NCBI GenBank assembly: GCA_016722575.1
Contig: JADKIY010000001.1
Location: 620,001-684,000, forward strand
Direction of reading: 5' to 3'
DNA: 64,000 nucleotides
Source of the DNA: Elusimicrobiota bacterium
GTDB lineage: Bacteria; Elusimicrobiota; Elusimicrobia; FEN-1173
Below the pieces are notes generated by a model. That model searched no databases. It was not told where the DNA came from and saw only the letters and a program-made list of their open reading frames with translations. Position numbers and translations under genes: made by a program. How positions within the stretch are numbered: the stretch's first letter is position 1; each line of letters starts with the position of its first letter. Shown piece after piece: positions 34,208 through 41,535 of the stretch.

Positions 34208-35496
34208 TACCCCGCTACACGCGCCCCGACATGGCGGCCCTCTGGACCGAGGAGTTCCGCTGGAACACCATCCTTCAAATTGAAATCGCCGCGGCGGAAG
34301 CCTACGCGAAAACCCCCGACGACCGGAAAGCCCTTCGGGCGCTCCGCGCCAAGGCCCGGGTCCATGTTCCCCGAATCCTCGAAATCGAGCGAACCACCAA
34401 GCACGACGTCATCGCCTTTTTGACCCAGATCGAGGAAGCGGCCGGTCCGGCCGCCAAGGTTCTGCACCGGGGTCTGACGTCCTCCGACGTGCTGGACACG
34501 GCCCTGGCCCTGCAGATGGTCCGCGCGGCGGATCTTTTGACCGGCGGGTTGAACCGCCTGCGAAAAGCCGTTAAGAAACTCGCCCTCGCCCACGCCCGCA
34601 CCCCGATCATGGGCCGAAGCCACGGGATCCACGGGGAGCCGATCACCTTTGGCTTCAAAGTCGCCGGGTGGTACACGGAACTGTCCCGAGGCGCCGAACG
34701 CCTGGCCCGGGCCCGGGCCGAGATCGCCTTCGGGAAAATTTCCGGCGCCATGGGCAACTTCGCCCACCTGGATCCCTCTGTGGAAGCGGCGGTGTGTCGG
34801 AAACTGGGGCTTCGCCCCGAACCCGCCTCCACCCAAGTCATCCCCCGGGACCGCCACGCCCTGTTCGTTCAAACCCTCGCCTTGATCGGCGCGGGGATCG
34901 AACGGATCGCCACCGAGATCCGACACCTGCAGCGAACCGAAGTGTTGGAAGTGGAAGAGCCGTTTTCCAAGGGCCAAAAAGGCTCCAGCGCCATGCCCCA
35001 CAAGCGGAACCCCGTGGCTTCCGAAAACGTCTGTGGCCTGGCGCGACTTTTGCGCTCCTACAGCCTGGCGGCGTTGGAAGACGTCGCCCTGTGGCACGAA
35101 CGCGACATCTCCCATTCGTCGGTGGAACGGGTGATCCTGCCCGACGCGACGATCCTCCTGGATTACATGTTTCACCGGATGGCCGCGGTGATCGAAGGCC
35201 TCCAGGTCTACCCGGACCGTATGAAGGCCAATCTGGCCAAAACCGCCGACATCACCTGTTCCCAGCGACTAGTCGTCGCCCTGACGAAAAAGGGCCTCAA
35301 AAAACAGGAAGCCTACGAAATCGTTCAAGGCCACGCTCTGGAGGCTTGGACCCGGGGGACGCCCTTTCGGCCCGCGGTGTCCGCCGACCCGCGGGTGGGC
35401 GGCCGCCTCTCCCCGGCCGAAATCGCGGGGGCCTTTGATCTCGCGCCCTTCTACCGAAACATCGGCGCGGTCCTGCGCCGCTCCCTCCAAGGGTGA
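34204..35496 (+). CDS. purB: Adenylosuccinate lyase
   Basis: Cleaves SAICAR and adenylosuccinate. 430 residues from ATG 34204 (ATGA overlap with purN). The fumarase/aspartase superfamily signature GSSAMPHKRNP begins at residue 260. TSSDVLDTALALQ near 95 and MGRSHGIHGEP near 138 carry the general acid/base residues. It is the last gene of the nucleotide super-cluster. Confidence 0.95.
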   Translation: MIPRYTRPDMAALWTEEFRWNTILQIEIAAAEAYAKTPDDRKALRALRAKARVHVPRILEIERTTKHDVIAFLTQIEEAAGPAAKVLHRGLTSSDVLDTALALQMVRAADLLTGGLNRLRKAVKKLALAHARTPIMGRSHGIHGEPITFGFKVAGWYTELSRGAERLARARAEIAFGKISGAMGNFAHLDPSVEAAVCRKLGLRPEPASTQVIPRDRHALFVQTLALIGAGIERIATEIRHLQRTEVLEVEEPFSKGQKGSSAMPHKRNPVASENVCGLARLLRSYSLAALEDVALWHERDISHSSVERVILPDATILLDYMFHRMAAVIEGLQVYPDRMKANLAKTADITCSQRLVVALTKKGLKKQEAYEIVQGHALEAWTRGTPFRPAVSADPRVGGRLSPAEIAGAFDLAPFYRNIGAVLRRSLQG

Positions 35497-35526
35497 TCCG
35501 TTGACCCCGCCCCGCCGGACGCTTCG

Positions 35527-36345
35527 ATGACCCGGGAGGTTTTCGTTTTCCGCCAAATCGACGTCGGGGAGTCCGTGCGATTCGCCTTCTCCGTCGTCTT
35601 CGCCCACGCGCATTTTTGGTTTGTGATCGGTGCCGCTCTGGCGCTGGCCGGCCCGGCGGTGTCGGGCTGGATTTGGGGCCCGCACCCGCCGTTTTTGGGG
35701 CGGACCATTCTCTTTTTGGCCGGCGGTCTTTGGCCCCTCGCGGTGTCCACCCGGATCGCCCTCTTGCGGCTTCAGGGAAAGGCCGTGGGCGTGGACGTTT
35801 TGACCGATTGGAGCGCGGTCTACCGCCTGGTGTTGCCCGTCGCCCTGGTCGTCGTGGTGGCCGGGGTCGGCGGTCTGGCCTTCGAGGGATGTCTCTCCCT
35901 GGTTTTCCGCAAGGGGATCCCGCCCGTGCTCGGCGGCTTGTTCGCGCCGATAACTCTCATGGGCATCATGCGTTATTACCCCCTGATTTGCCTGGGCGGC
36001 ATCACCGTGGCCATGCCCCTGTCCTTCGCCCCCTGGGTGGCGATCGACAAGAACCTCGGCGTGTCGGCCGCCATGGAGTGGGCGAGCCGCCTGTCCAAGG
36101 ACGTCAAAATGGAAATGATGTTCCTTCAGGGGATGATTTTCTTCACCGTGTCGACGACCTTTGTCTTCGGCGCTTTTGCCGGTGGGAAATCCTTTCCGGG
36201 AAACGTGATCTCCTATTTCGTTTACACCGGCGGGTTCGCCTTTGCCGCCGCTTTTTGGACGGAAGCCTACCGGGAAGTCCTGGCCTACGAGGAACCGGAC
36301 GCGGTCAAAACCGGCGCCCCGCGGCAAGTTTTTCGCGTGGGGTAA
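35527..36345 (+). CDS. Hypothetical polytopic membrane protein
   Basis: Not recognised. 272 residues with about six hydrophobic segments (roughly 33-50, 60-76, 100-125, 138-165, 200-220 and 235-250) and a short soluble C-terminal tail. The N-terminus FRQIDVGESVRFAFSVVFAHAHFWF resembles the start of generic glycerophosphoryl-diester-linked or DUF-type membrane proteins, but this is too weak to use. It follows purB by 30 bases and may be co-transcribed. Confidence 0.5.
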   Translation: MTREVFVFRQIDVGESVRFAFSVVFAHAHFWFVIGAALALAGPAVSGWIWGPHPPFLGRTILFLAGGLWPLAVSTRIALLRLQGKAVGVDVLTDWSAVYRLVLPVALVVVVAGVGGLAFEGCLSLVFRKGIPPVLGGLFAPITLMGIMRYYPLICLGGITVAMPLSFAPWVAIDKNLGVSAAMEWASRLSKDVKMEMMFLQGMIFFTVSTTFVFGAFAGGKSFPGNVISYFVYTGGFAFAAAFWTEAYREVLAYEEPDAVKTGAPRQVFRVG

Positions 36346-36351
36346 ACCGAC

Positions 36352-36380
36352 TTGACCCGGCGGTCCTTTCGGCCCATACT
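36352..36380 (+). promoter_or_regulatory. Candidate sigma-70 promoter for the envelope-protein gene set
   Basis: TTGACC (36352-36357) and CATACT (36375-36380) are 17 bases apart. The gene start at 36414 with GGGGAGGG (36401-36408) lies at a normal distance, so this may start a new transcript for the four genes downstream. Confidence 0.5.
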
Positions 36381-36413
36381 TAAAGGGAAGTCGTGCCGGT
36401 GGGGAGGGCGTCC

Positions 36414-36746
36414 ATGAACGTTGAAGTCTACATCGCCGTTTGCCTGACGTTGATCGTGATCGCCGTGGCCGGCGTCTCGGTCTTTTTGATTTTGGCTCTG
36501 TGGCAGCTCCGACGGGCGGCCCGGGCCCTGGAAGCCCTCTCGACGCGGCTGGGCGCCCAGGTGGGCCGGCTGGAGGGATTGGCCGGCGCCCTGGGCAACG
36601 TGGCCCTGGCGGCCACGGGCGGTTTGGGTCGGGGCGCCGCGGTGGGCGCCAGCGTGGTGTGGAGCGTCATCGATTTTTTCCGGCAACGCCGCCGCGCCCG
36701 CGCGGCGAACGGCGCCGAAGAACCAGCGAAGGAGTCCGTGCGATGA
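36414..36746 (+). CDS. Small DUF948-like single-pass membrane protein
   Basis: 110 residues: an N-terminal membrane helix (about 3-26, YIAVCLTLIVIAVAGVSVFLI), then a helical Leu/Ala-rich region (QLRRAARALEALSTRLGAQVGRLEGLAGALG) that could form a coiled coil, and a basic tail. The layout resembles DUF948 proteins, which are often followed by YtxH genes, as here. The stop overlaps the YtxH start. Likely a general stress or envelope protein. Confidence 0.6.
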   Translation: MNVEVYIAVCLTLIVIAVAGVSVFLILALWQLRRAARALEALSTRLGAQVGRLEGLAGALGNVALAATGGLGRGAAVGASVVWSVIDFFRQRRRARAANGAEEPAKESVR

Positions 36747-37021
36747 GCGAACAAAACAACACCGGGGGTTCCCTTTGGGCTTTTTTGGTCGGCGCGGGCT
36801 TGGGCGTGGCCGCCGGCCTTTTGCTGGCCCCGCGGTCCGGCCGTGAAAGCCGCAAACGCCTCGGCCGCTGGATCGAGGACATGGAAGACGAGGGCAAGGA
36901 TTTGCTGAAGGAAGGCCGGGACCTCTGGGAACGCGGCAAGAACGTCGCCCAGGAAAAGACCGATAAGATCAAACGCACCCTGGAATCGGTGTCCGCCGAA
37001 TTCGAGGACGACCGGTCCTGA
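36743..37021 (+). CDS. YtxH domain protein
   Basis: 92 residues. It has an N-terminal glycine-rich membrane helix (LWAFLVGAGLGVAAGLLLAPRSGRESRK), the hallmark of YtxH/gas-vesicle-like small stress proteins, and then a charged helix. It overlaps the preceding DUF948-like gene (ATGA). The family is often stress-induced; molecular role unknown. Confidence 0.8.
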   Translation: MSEQNNTGGSLWAFLVGAGLGVAAGLLLAPRSGRESRKRLGRWIEDMEDEGKDLLKEGRDLWERGKNVAQEKTDKIKRTLESVSAEFEDDRS

Positions 37022-37026
37022 GCGCC

Positions 37027-37602
37027 GTGGACGACGTCGTGGCCTCCGCCGTGCCGCCCCGTCCGGCCGCCTGGCCCTTTCGGTGGGTGGGACGGGTGGG
37101 CCGGACGATCGCGCCGTTATTCGGCGACGCCGATTTCCGCACCACCCTTCGATTTTTCCGCGGCATCTTCCTTTTTAAGAACCTCGCTCGCAACGACCTC
37201 GCCCGCCTCGTGCGTAAAATGATGCAGAAAACCTACGCCCCCGGAGACGTCGTGTTTATGGAAGGGGACCTGGGCCGCGCCTTCTTCGTCGTGGCCGAGG
37301 GCAAAGTCGAAGTCACCCGGCGAAACCCCACCACCGGCCAGGAAGAAACCGTCGCCCAGTTTGGCCCGGGGGATTTCTTCGGCGAGATGGTGTTGTTGGA
37401 CGAACTGCCCCGCTCCGCGACGTGCCGGGTGCTCGATCACACGCGTCTTTACGTCATGTACAAAGACCACTTCGACATCTTGTTGCGAGATTCCCCCCGG
37501 GCCGCCGCTCCGATTCTGCACGCTTTGGCGCGTCTCCTGAGCGCCCGCCTTCGCCGGGAACGCCGGGCCTTCGACACCCCCAACGGCGAAGGTCCCGCCT
37601 AG
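37027..37602 (+). CDS. Cyclic nucleotide-binding domain protein
   Basis: 191 residues from GTG 37027. A cNMP-binding (Crp-type) beta-barrel occupies about 45-165. It includes YAPGDVVFMEGDLGRAFFVVAEGKVEV and the phosphate cassette FGPGDFFGEMVLLDELPRSATCR. There is no helix-turn-helix after it, so it is not a CRP-type regulator and may be a membrane-proximal sensor or scaffold. A Trp-rich N-terminal stretch could contact the membrane. It sits 5 bases after the YtxH gene. Confidence 0.85.
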   Translation: MDDVVASAVPPRPAAWPFRWVGRVGRTIAPLFGDADFRTTLRFFRGIFLFKNLARNDLARLVRKMMQKTYAPGDVVFMEGDLGRAFFVVAEGKVEVTRRNPTTGQEETVAQFGPGDFFGEMVLLDELPRSATCRVLDHTRLYVMYKDHFDILLRDSPRAAAPILHALARLLSARLRRERRAFDTPNGEGPA

Positions 37603-37610
37603 TCGCTCCC

Positions 37611-38723
37611 GTGGCCGATCCCCTTCCGACCCGAACCCGTCTTTCCCTTTCCTGGGGCATGGTGGTGTTGGTCCTTGGGATCCTGGTATGGTTCCTCCAT
37701 TCCGTCCGTTTCATCCTCCCGCCTTTCGTGATGGCGGCCATATTGGCTTATCTGCTCAACCCGGTCGTGTCCTTTTTTGAAATTCGGGGGCTCCGCCGGG
37801 ACACGGTGGTTTTGATCCTGTTCGCCCTGCTGGTGGCCGCCGCCGTCGGGTTGGCCTACGGGGGCCTGGTGGCCATTTGGCAGGACTTGCCGGACCTCCG
37901 GTCCCAATGGCCCGCCTACATGCGCCAGGCCGATTCGGCCGTCGTGAAATTGCAAAACGATCTTTCCGAATACGTGTGGGTATTGAAGGAACGCCGACTT
38001 TTGGAAAAAGGCGTCAACGCCGCCATGGCCTGGGTGGAGCAGAGCCTTTGGCATTCCCCGACGATCTTCGCCTCGGCCTTGACCCTTTCGGTCAACGTGC
38101 TTCTCACTCCTTTCATCGCTTTTTTCTTTTTGCGCGGCGGGGCCAAGCTGGCCCAGGGGGTGTTGGACATCTGCCCCGGTCGCTGGGTCGAACGGTTTCT
38201 GAGCTTGTTCAATAAATTCGACGAAGTCCTGGGCAACTACACCCGGGGCGTCATTTTCGAGGCGTTTCTGGTGGGTCTGTTTTCGGTCGCGGGACTCTAC
38301 GCCATCGGCTTGGACTACGCCGCCTTGATCGGCATCGCGACGGGGATCGGCAACATGATCCCGTATTTGGGGCCTCTCCTCGGCGGGACCGTGGGCCTGG
38401 TGGTGGCCCTTTTTCAGTTCGGTACCTTGCCGGCCCTGGCCAAGGTGCTGATCATTTTTACCGTGGTCCATTACATCGACAGCTACGTCCTCCAGCCGCT
38501 CATCATGAAACGGAGCGTCAACCTGACGCCCGTGACCGTGGTTTTCGCGCTCCTGTGCGGCGGGCACCTGGCCGGGCTCTGGGGGTTGGTCTTCGCCGTT
38601 CCCGTGGCGTCCCTGATCAAGGAGGCGAGCCGGATCTTTTTCGATTGGTACAGAGCCGAACGCGGCTACCTGGCCCCCGCCAAAGACATCGCCCTCGCCG
38701 CCGCCCGCCCCTGGGTGGTCTGA
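37611..38723 (+). CDS. AI-2E family (PerM/YhhT-type) permease
   Basis: 370 residues from GTG 37611. It has the family layout: paired hydrophobic segments at 12-30 and 38-55 (LPPFVMAAILAYLLNPVV), a soluble region to about 150, then five or six helices with the motif GVIFEAFLVGLFSVAGLYAIGL and the conserved IGNMIPYLGPLLGG (near 245). Relatives export autoinducer-2 or act as Na+/H+ antiporters; no specific substrate can be assigned. It is the last gene before the tRNA-His repeat locus. Confidence 0.85.
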   Translation: MADPLPTRTRLSLSWGMVVLVLGILVWFLHSVRFILPPFVMAAILAYLLNPVVSFFEIRGLRRDTVVLILFALLVAAAVGLAYGGLVAIWQDLPDLRSQWPAYMRQADSAVVKLQNDLSEYVWVLKERRLLEKGVNAAMAWVEQSLWHSPTIFASALTLSVNVLLTPFIAFFFLRGGAKLAQGVLDICPGRWVERFLSLFNKFDEVLGNYTRGVIFEAFLVGLFSVAGLYAIGLDYAALIGIATGIGNMIPYLGPLLGGTVGLVVALFQFGTLPALAKVLIIFTVVHYIDSYVLQPLIMKRSVNLTPVTVVFALLCGGHLAGLWGLVFAVPVASLIKEASRIFFDWYRAERGYLAPAKDIALAAARPWVV

Positions 38724-38800
38724 CCGTCGGAAACCCGACGGCTCCCCTCCCGCAGTCGGCCAAAATCATCTAAAATCAACCCGGTTCGTTCCAAACCATC

Positions 38801-39228
38801 AATTTACGGTGGGTATAGCTCTGGCGGGGTTTCGGGTCCCATGGACCCGCCGCCGGTCCTTTCGCTCCGCGAAAGGGCAGCGTCCGTGGATATGGACGCG
38901 AAACGAAACAATTTACGGTGGGTATAGCTCTGGCGGGGTTTCGGGTCCCATGGACCCGCCGCCGGTCCTTTCGCTCCGCGAAAGGGCAGCGTCCGTGGAT
39001 ATGGACGCGAAACGAAACAATTTACGGTGGGTATAGCTTGGCGGGGTTTCGGGTCCCATGGACGCCGGTCCTTTGCCCGCGAAAGGGCAGCGTCCGTGGA
39101 TATGGACGCGAAACGAAACAATTTACGGTGGGTATAGCTCTGGCGGGGTTTCGGGTCCCATGGACCCGCCGCCGGTCCTTTCGCTCCGCGAAAGGGCAGC
39201 GTCCGTGGATATGGACGCGAAACGAAAC
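38801..39228 (+). repeat. Upstream tandem array: four ~109-bp units each carrying the tRNA-His 5' end
   Basis: Four head-to-tail units begin at 38801, 38910, 39019 and 39120 (lengths 109, 109, 101, 109). Units 1, 2 and 4 are near-identical; unit 3 has short deletions. Each starts with AATTTAC followed by GGTGGGTATAGCTC, the exact first 14 bases of the tRNA-His at 39236, then diverges. In unit 1 the remainder has three hairpins: CGGGTCC/GGACCCG (38833-38849), CCTTTCGC/GCGAAAGG (38858-38876) and GCGTCC/GGACGC (38880-38899). Confidence 0.95.
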
Positions 39229-39235
39229 AATTTAC

Positions 39236-39312
39236 GGTGGGTATAGCTCAGCGGTTAGAGCGTCCGGCTGTGGCCCGGAAGGTCGCGGGTTCAAATCCCG
39301 TTACTCACCCCA
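39236..39312 (+). tRNA. tRNA-His (GTG anticodon)
   Basis: A complete cloverleaf. The acceptor pairs GTGGGTA with TACTCAC. There is a tRNA-His-specific extra G at -1 (39236) opposite C73. The D-arm is GCTCAGCGGTTAGAGC, the anticodon stem CCGG/CCGG region has loop CTGTGGC (anticodon GTG), and the T-arm is GCGGGTTCAAATCCCGT. CCA is encoded (39310-39312). It lies exactly between the two repeat arrays, of which it shares both ends. Confidence 0.95.
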
Positions 39313-39685
39313 GTTTGACCCTGTTTGTTTCAGGGCGCGACGTTTGTCGGCCCGGACACCCACGCAGGGCTTTGGGTGCGGGCAGCGGTCCCAGGGGGAC
39401 CGAAACCCTGCCCGAGGTCGCGGGTTCAAATCCCGTTACTCACCCCAGTTTGACCCTGTTTGTTTCAGGGCGCGACGTTTGTCGGCCCGGACACCCACGC
39501 AGGGCTTTGGGTGCGGGCAGCGGTCCCAGGGGGACCGAAACCCTGCCCGAGGTCGCGGGTTCAAATCCCGTTACTCACCCCAGTTTGACCCTGTTTGTTT
39601 CAGGGCGCGACGTTTGTCGGCCCGGACACCCACGCAGGGCTTTGGGTGCGGGCAGCGGTCCCAGGGGGACCGAAACCCTGCCCGA
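39281..39685 (+). repeat. Downstream tandem array: three 135-bp units carrying the tRNA-His 3' end
   Basis: Units start at 39281, 39416 and 39551, exactly 135 bases apart and almost identical. Each begins with the 32-base T-arm/acceptor/CCA segment of tRNA-His (GGTCGCGGGTTC to CCCCA). A spacer follows with hairpins CCCTG/CAGGG, GGGC-CGAC/GTCG-GCCC and CAGGG/CCCTG. The first copy is the 3' end of the real tRNA. The spacer is unrelated to the upstream 109-bp unit. Confidence 0.95.
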
Positions 39686-39788
39686 GGTCGCGGATTCAAA
39701 TCCTGACCGCGCCAGCGGCCTTTCCCCCAAGGCATTCATGGTTAGCGCCGTCAGAAATGCCGCGTGGGGGCGGCCGTTATTCACCCCA
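39686..39788 (+). pseudogene. Degenerate tRNA 3'-end fragments and large hairpin
   Basis: The fourth downstream copy begins GGTCGCGGATTCAAATCCTG and then decays (ACCGCGCCA). After it an imperfect long hairpin joins 39717-39736 with 39756-39775 (GGCATT/AATGCC, CCCCC/GGGGG, GGCC/GGCC). Directly behind it CCGTTATTCACCCCA (39774-39788) matches the tRNA-His 3' end at 14 of 15 positions. These look like remnants of further repeat units. Confidence 0.7.
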
Positions 39789-39813
39789 TTTCTCTCGTTT
39801 CCGGCTCTGGCCG

Positions 39814-40590
39814 GTGAAGCTCGTGTCGCCCGGAGACCTCCCCATCGACGTTCTTCGCATCGAATCCCTTCATAAAAGCTACGGCGAGAAGAAGGCCGTG
39901 GACGGGGTTTCCTTTTCCGTGGCGGAGGGGGAAATCCTGGGCCTTTTGGGCCCCAACGGCGCCGGGAAGACCACCTTGATCAACATGGCCCTGGGCGTCC
40001 TGGAGCCGGACGCGGGCGTCGTACGGGTGGAGGGCGAGGATTTGGCCCGGCACCGAAGCTGGGCTCTTTCCCGCATGAACTTCGCCGCCGTTTACGCGCC
40101 GCTCCCCGGTAATTTGACCGTGCTTCAAAATCTTCGGGTGTTCGCCATGCTTTACGGGATTCCCCGGCCCCGGGAACGCATCGACGCTTTGTTGGATCGA
40201 TTTGATTTGAAAAAATTCCGGGACGCTAAGTGCGGGGCGCTTTCCTCCGGGGAACAGACCCGCGTGTCCCTGGCCAAGGCTCTGCTGAACAGCCCCCGGC
40301 TCCTTCTGTTGGACGAGCCCACGGCGTCCCTGGACCCGGCCACGGCCCGGGACCTTCGAACGGTGATCAAATCCATCGTCCGGGAGGACCGGGCGGGCAT
40401 TCTTTGGACTTCCCACAATATGCGCGAAGTCGTCGAAGTCTGCGACCGGGTTCTCTTTCTCTCCGGGGGGCGCGTGCTGTTGGAGGGCGATCCCAAAACC
40501 CTGCCCGCCCAGCACGGCAAAGAAAACCTCGAGGAACTTTTCATCGCCGTGGCCCAGACGCCGTTGGCCCTCGAAGAGGGGAACGCTTAA
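39814..40590 (+). CDS. ABC transporter ATP-binding protein
   Basis: 258 residues from GTG 39814 (GTG 39823 is an alternative; neither has a clear ribosome site). It has Walker A GPNGAGKTT near residue 46, a Q-loop region around YAPLPGNLTV, signature LSSGEQTR near 145 and Walker B LLLLDEPTA near 165, with switch His in TSHN. It belongs to the CcmA/ABC-2 exporter ATPase group. It pairs with the permease that starts directly after its stop. The substrate is unknown; such pairs export drugs, lipids or polysaccharides. Confidence 0.9.
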   Translation: MKLVSPGDLPIDVLRIESLHKSYGEKKAVDGVSFSVAEGEILGLLGPNGAGKTTLINMALGVLEPDAGVVRVEGEDLARHRSWALSRMNFAAVYAPLPGNLTVLQNLRVFAMLYGIPRPRERIDALLDRFDLKKFRDAKCGALSSGEQTRVSLAKALLNSPRLLLLDEPTASLDPATARDLRTVIKSIVREDRAGILWTSHNMREVVEVCDRVLFLSGGRVLLEGDPKTLPAQHGKENLEELFIAVAQTPLALEEGNA

Positions 40591-41388
40591 ATGCGCTTCC
40601 ACCGCGTGGCCGCCGTGGGCCTCCGCTATGTTTATCTCATTCGCGGCAGCGTGTCCCGGGTCTTCCCCCTGTTCTCCTGGGTGGCCATCGACATGGTCCT
40701 CTGGGGGTTTTTGACCCGGTATCTGAACACGCTTTCGACGGTGAATTTCGTCCCGATGCTTCTGGGCGCCGTGCTTCTTTGGGATTTTTTCATCCGAGTC
40801 ATGCAGGGCGTCACCCTGGTCTTTTTTGAGGACGTCTGGACCCGGAACTTCCTCAACGTCTTTTCCACTCCCATCACCGTGGGGGAATACGTGGCCGGGT
40901 TGGTGCTCTCCAGCGTGGTGTCCAGCGCCATCGGCCTGGCCGTCATGCTGGCCCTGGCCGTGCCGGTCTTCGGTTTTTCCTTCGCGGCCTACGGCGCCCT
41001 GGCCTTGCCCTACGTGATGGTCCTTTTTCTCTTCGGCATCGCCGTCGGCGTTCTCTGTTGCGCCCTGGTGTTGCGCCTGGGGCCCGCGGCGGAATGGTTC
41101 ATCTGGCCCATCCCGGCCTTCATTTCGCCGTTCGTCGGCGTCTTCTACCCCGTGTCCACCCTCCCGGGGTGGATGCGATGGGTCGGGCGCCTCCTGCCGC
41201 CCTCCTACGTCTTTGAAAACCTTCGGTCGCTGGTTCTGGGGCGCGGGCCCGGACCCGGGGGCTTGGCCCTGGCCGGGGGACTCGCCGTTGCCCATCTCGT
41301 TTTGGCCGCCTGGGTGTTTAAGAAGGTGTTTCGCGGCGCCGTGCGCAGCGGCTTGATCGCGCGTTACAGCGCCGAAAGCGTCACGTAG
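40591..41388 (+). CDS. ABC-2 type permease
   Basis: 265 residues with about six hydrophobic segments and the ABC-2 signature near the C-terminus (PISAFISPFVGVFYPVSTLPGW-like: FISPFVGVFYPVSTLPGWMR near residue 180). The start codon immediately follows the ATPase stop. The two form a minimal exporter of one ATPase and one permease, probably homodimers of each. Confidence 0.88.
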   Translation: MRFHRVAAVGLRYVYLIRGSVSRVFPLFSWVAIDMVLWGFLTRYLNTLSTVNFVPMLLGAVLLWDFFIRVMQGVTLVFFEDVWTRNFLNVFSTPITVGEYVAGLVLSSVVSSAIGLAVMLALAVPVFGFSFAAYGALALPYVMVLFLFGIAVGVLCCALVLRLGPAAEWFIWPIPAFISPFVGVFYPVSTLPGWMRWVGRLLPPSYVFENLRSLVLGRGPGPGGLALAGGLAVAHLVLAAWVFKKVFRGAVRSGLIARYSAESVT

Positions 41389-41535
41389 ACCCCCTTCGCC
41401 CGTTCCATTTTTCACCCACCGGGATTTTCCGGTTTCCCTGCCTGTAACCTTTTTTCCCCTGCGCGTTTCTTACCAGCGCGCCTCCCCAGCCCGATGCCCG
41501 GGACGGGACCGTCGGCTCGATCGATAGGGGGAAGA

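Noticed and set aside
38801..39685. CRISPR array
   Set aside because: Units are long, directly adjacent and nearly identical throughout, with no short repeat/variable spacer pattern and no cas genes.
38918..39706. 262-codon open frame across the repeat locus
   Set aside because: It runs through both repeat arrays and the tRNA-His; the peptide repeats only reflect the DNA repeats and unit lengths.
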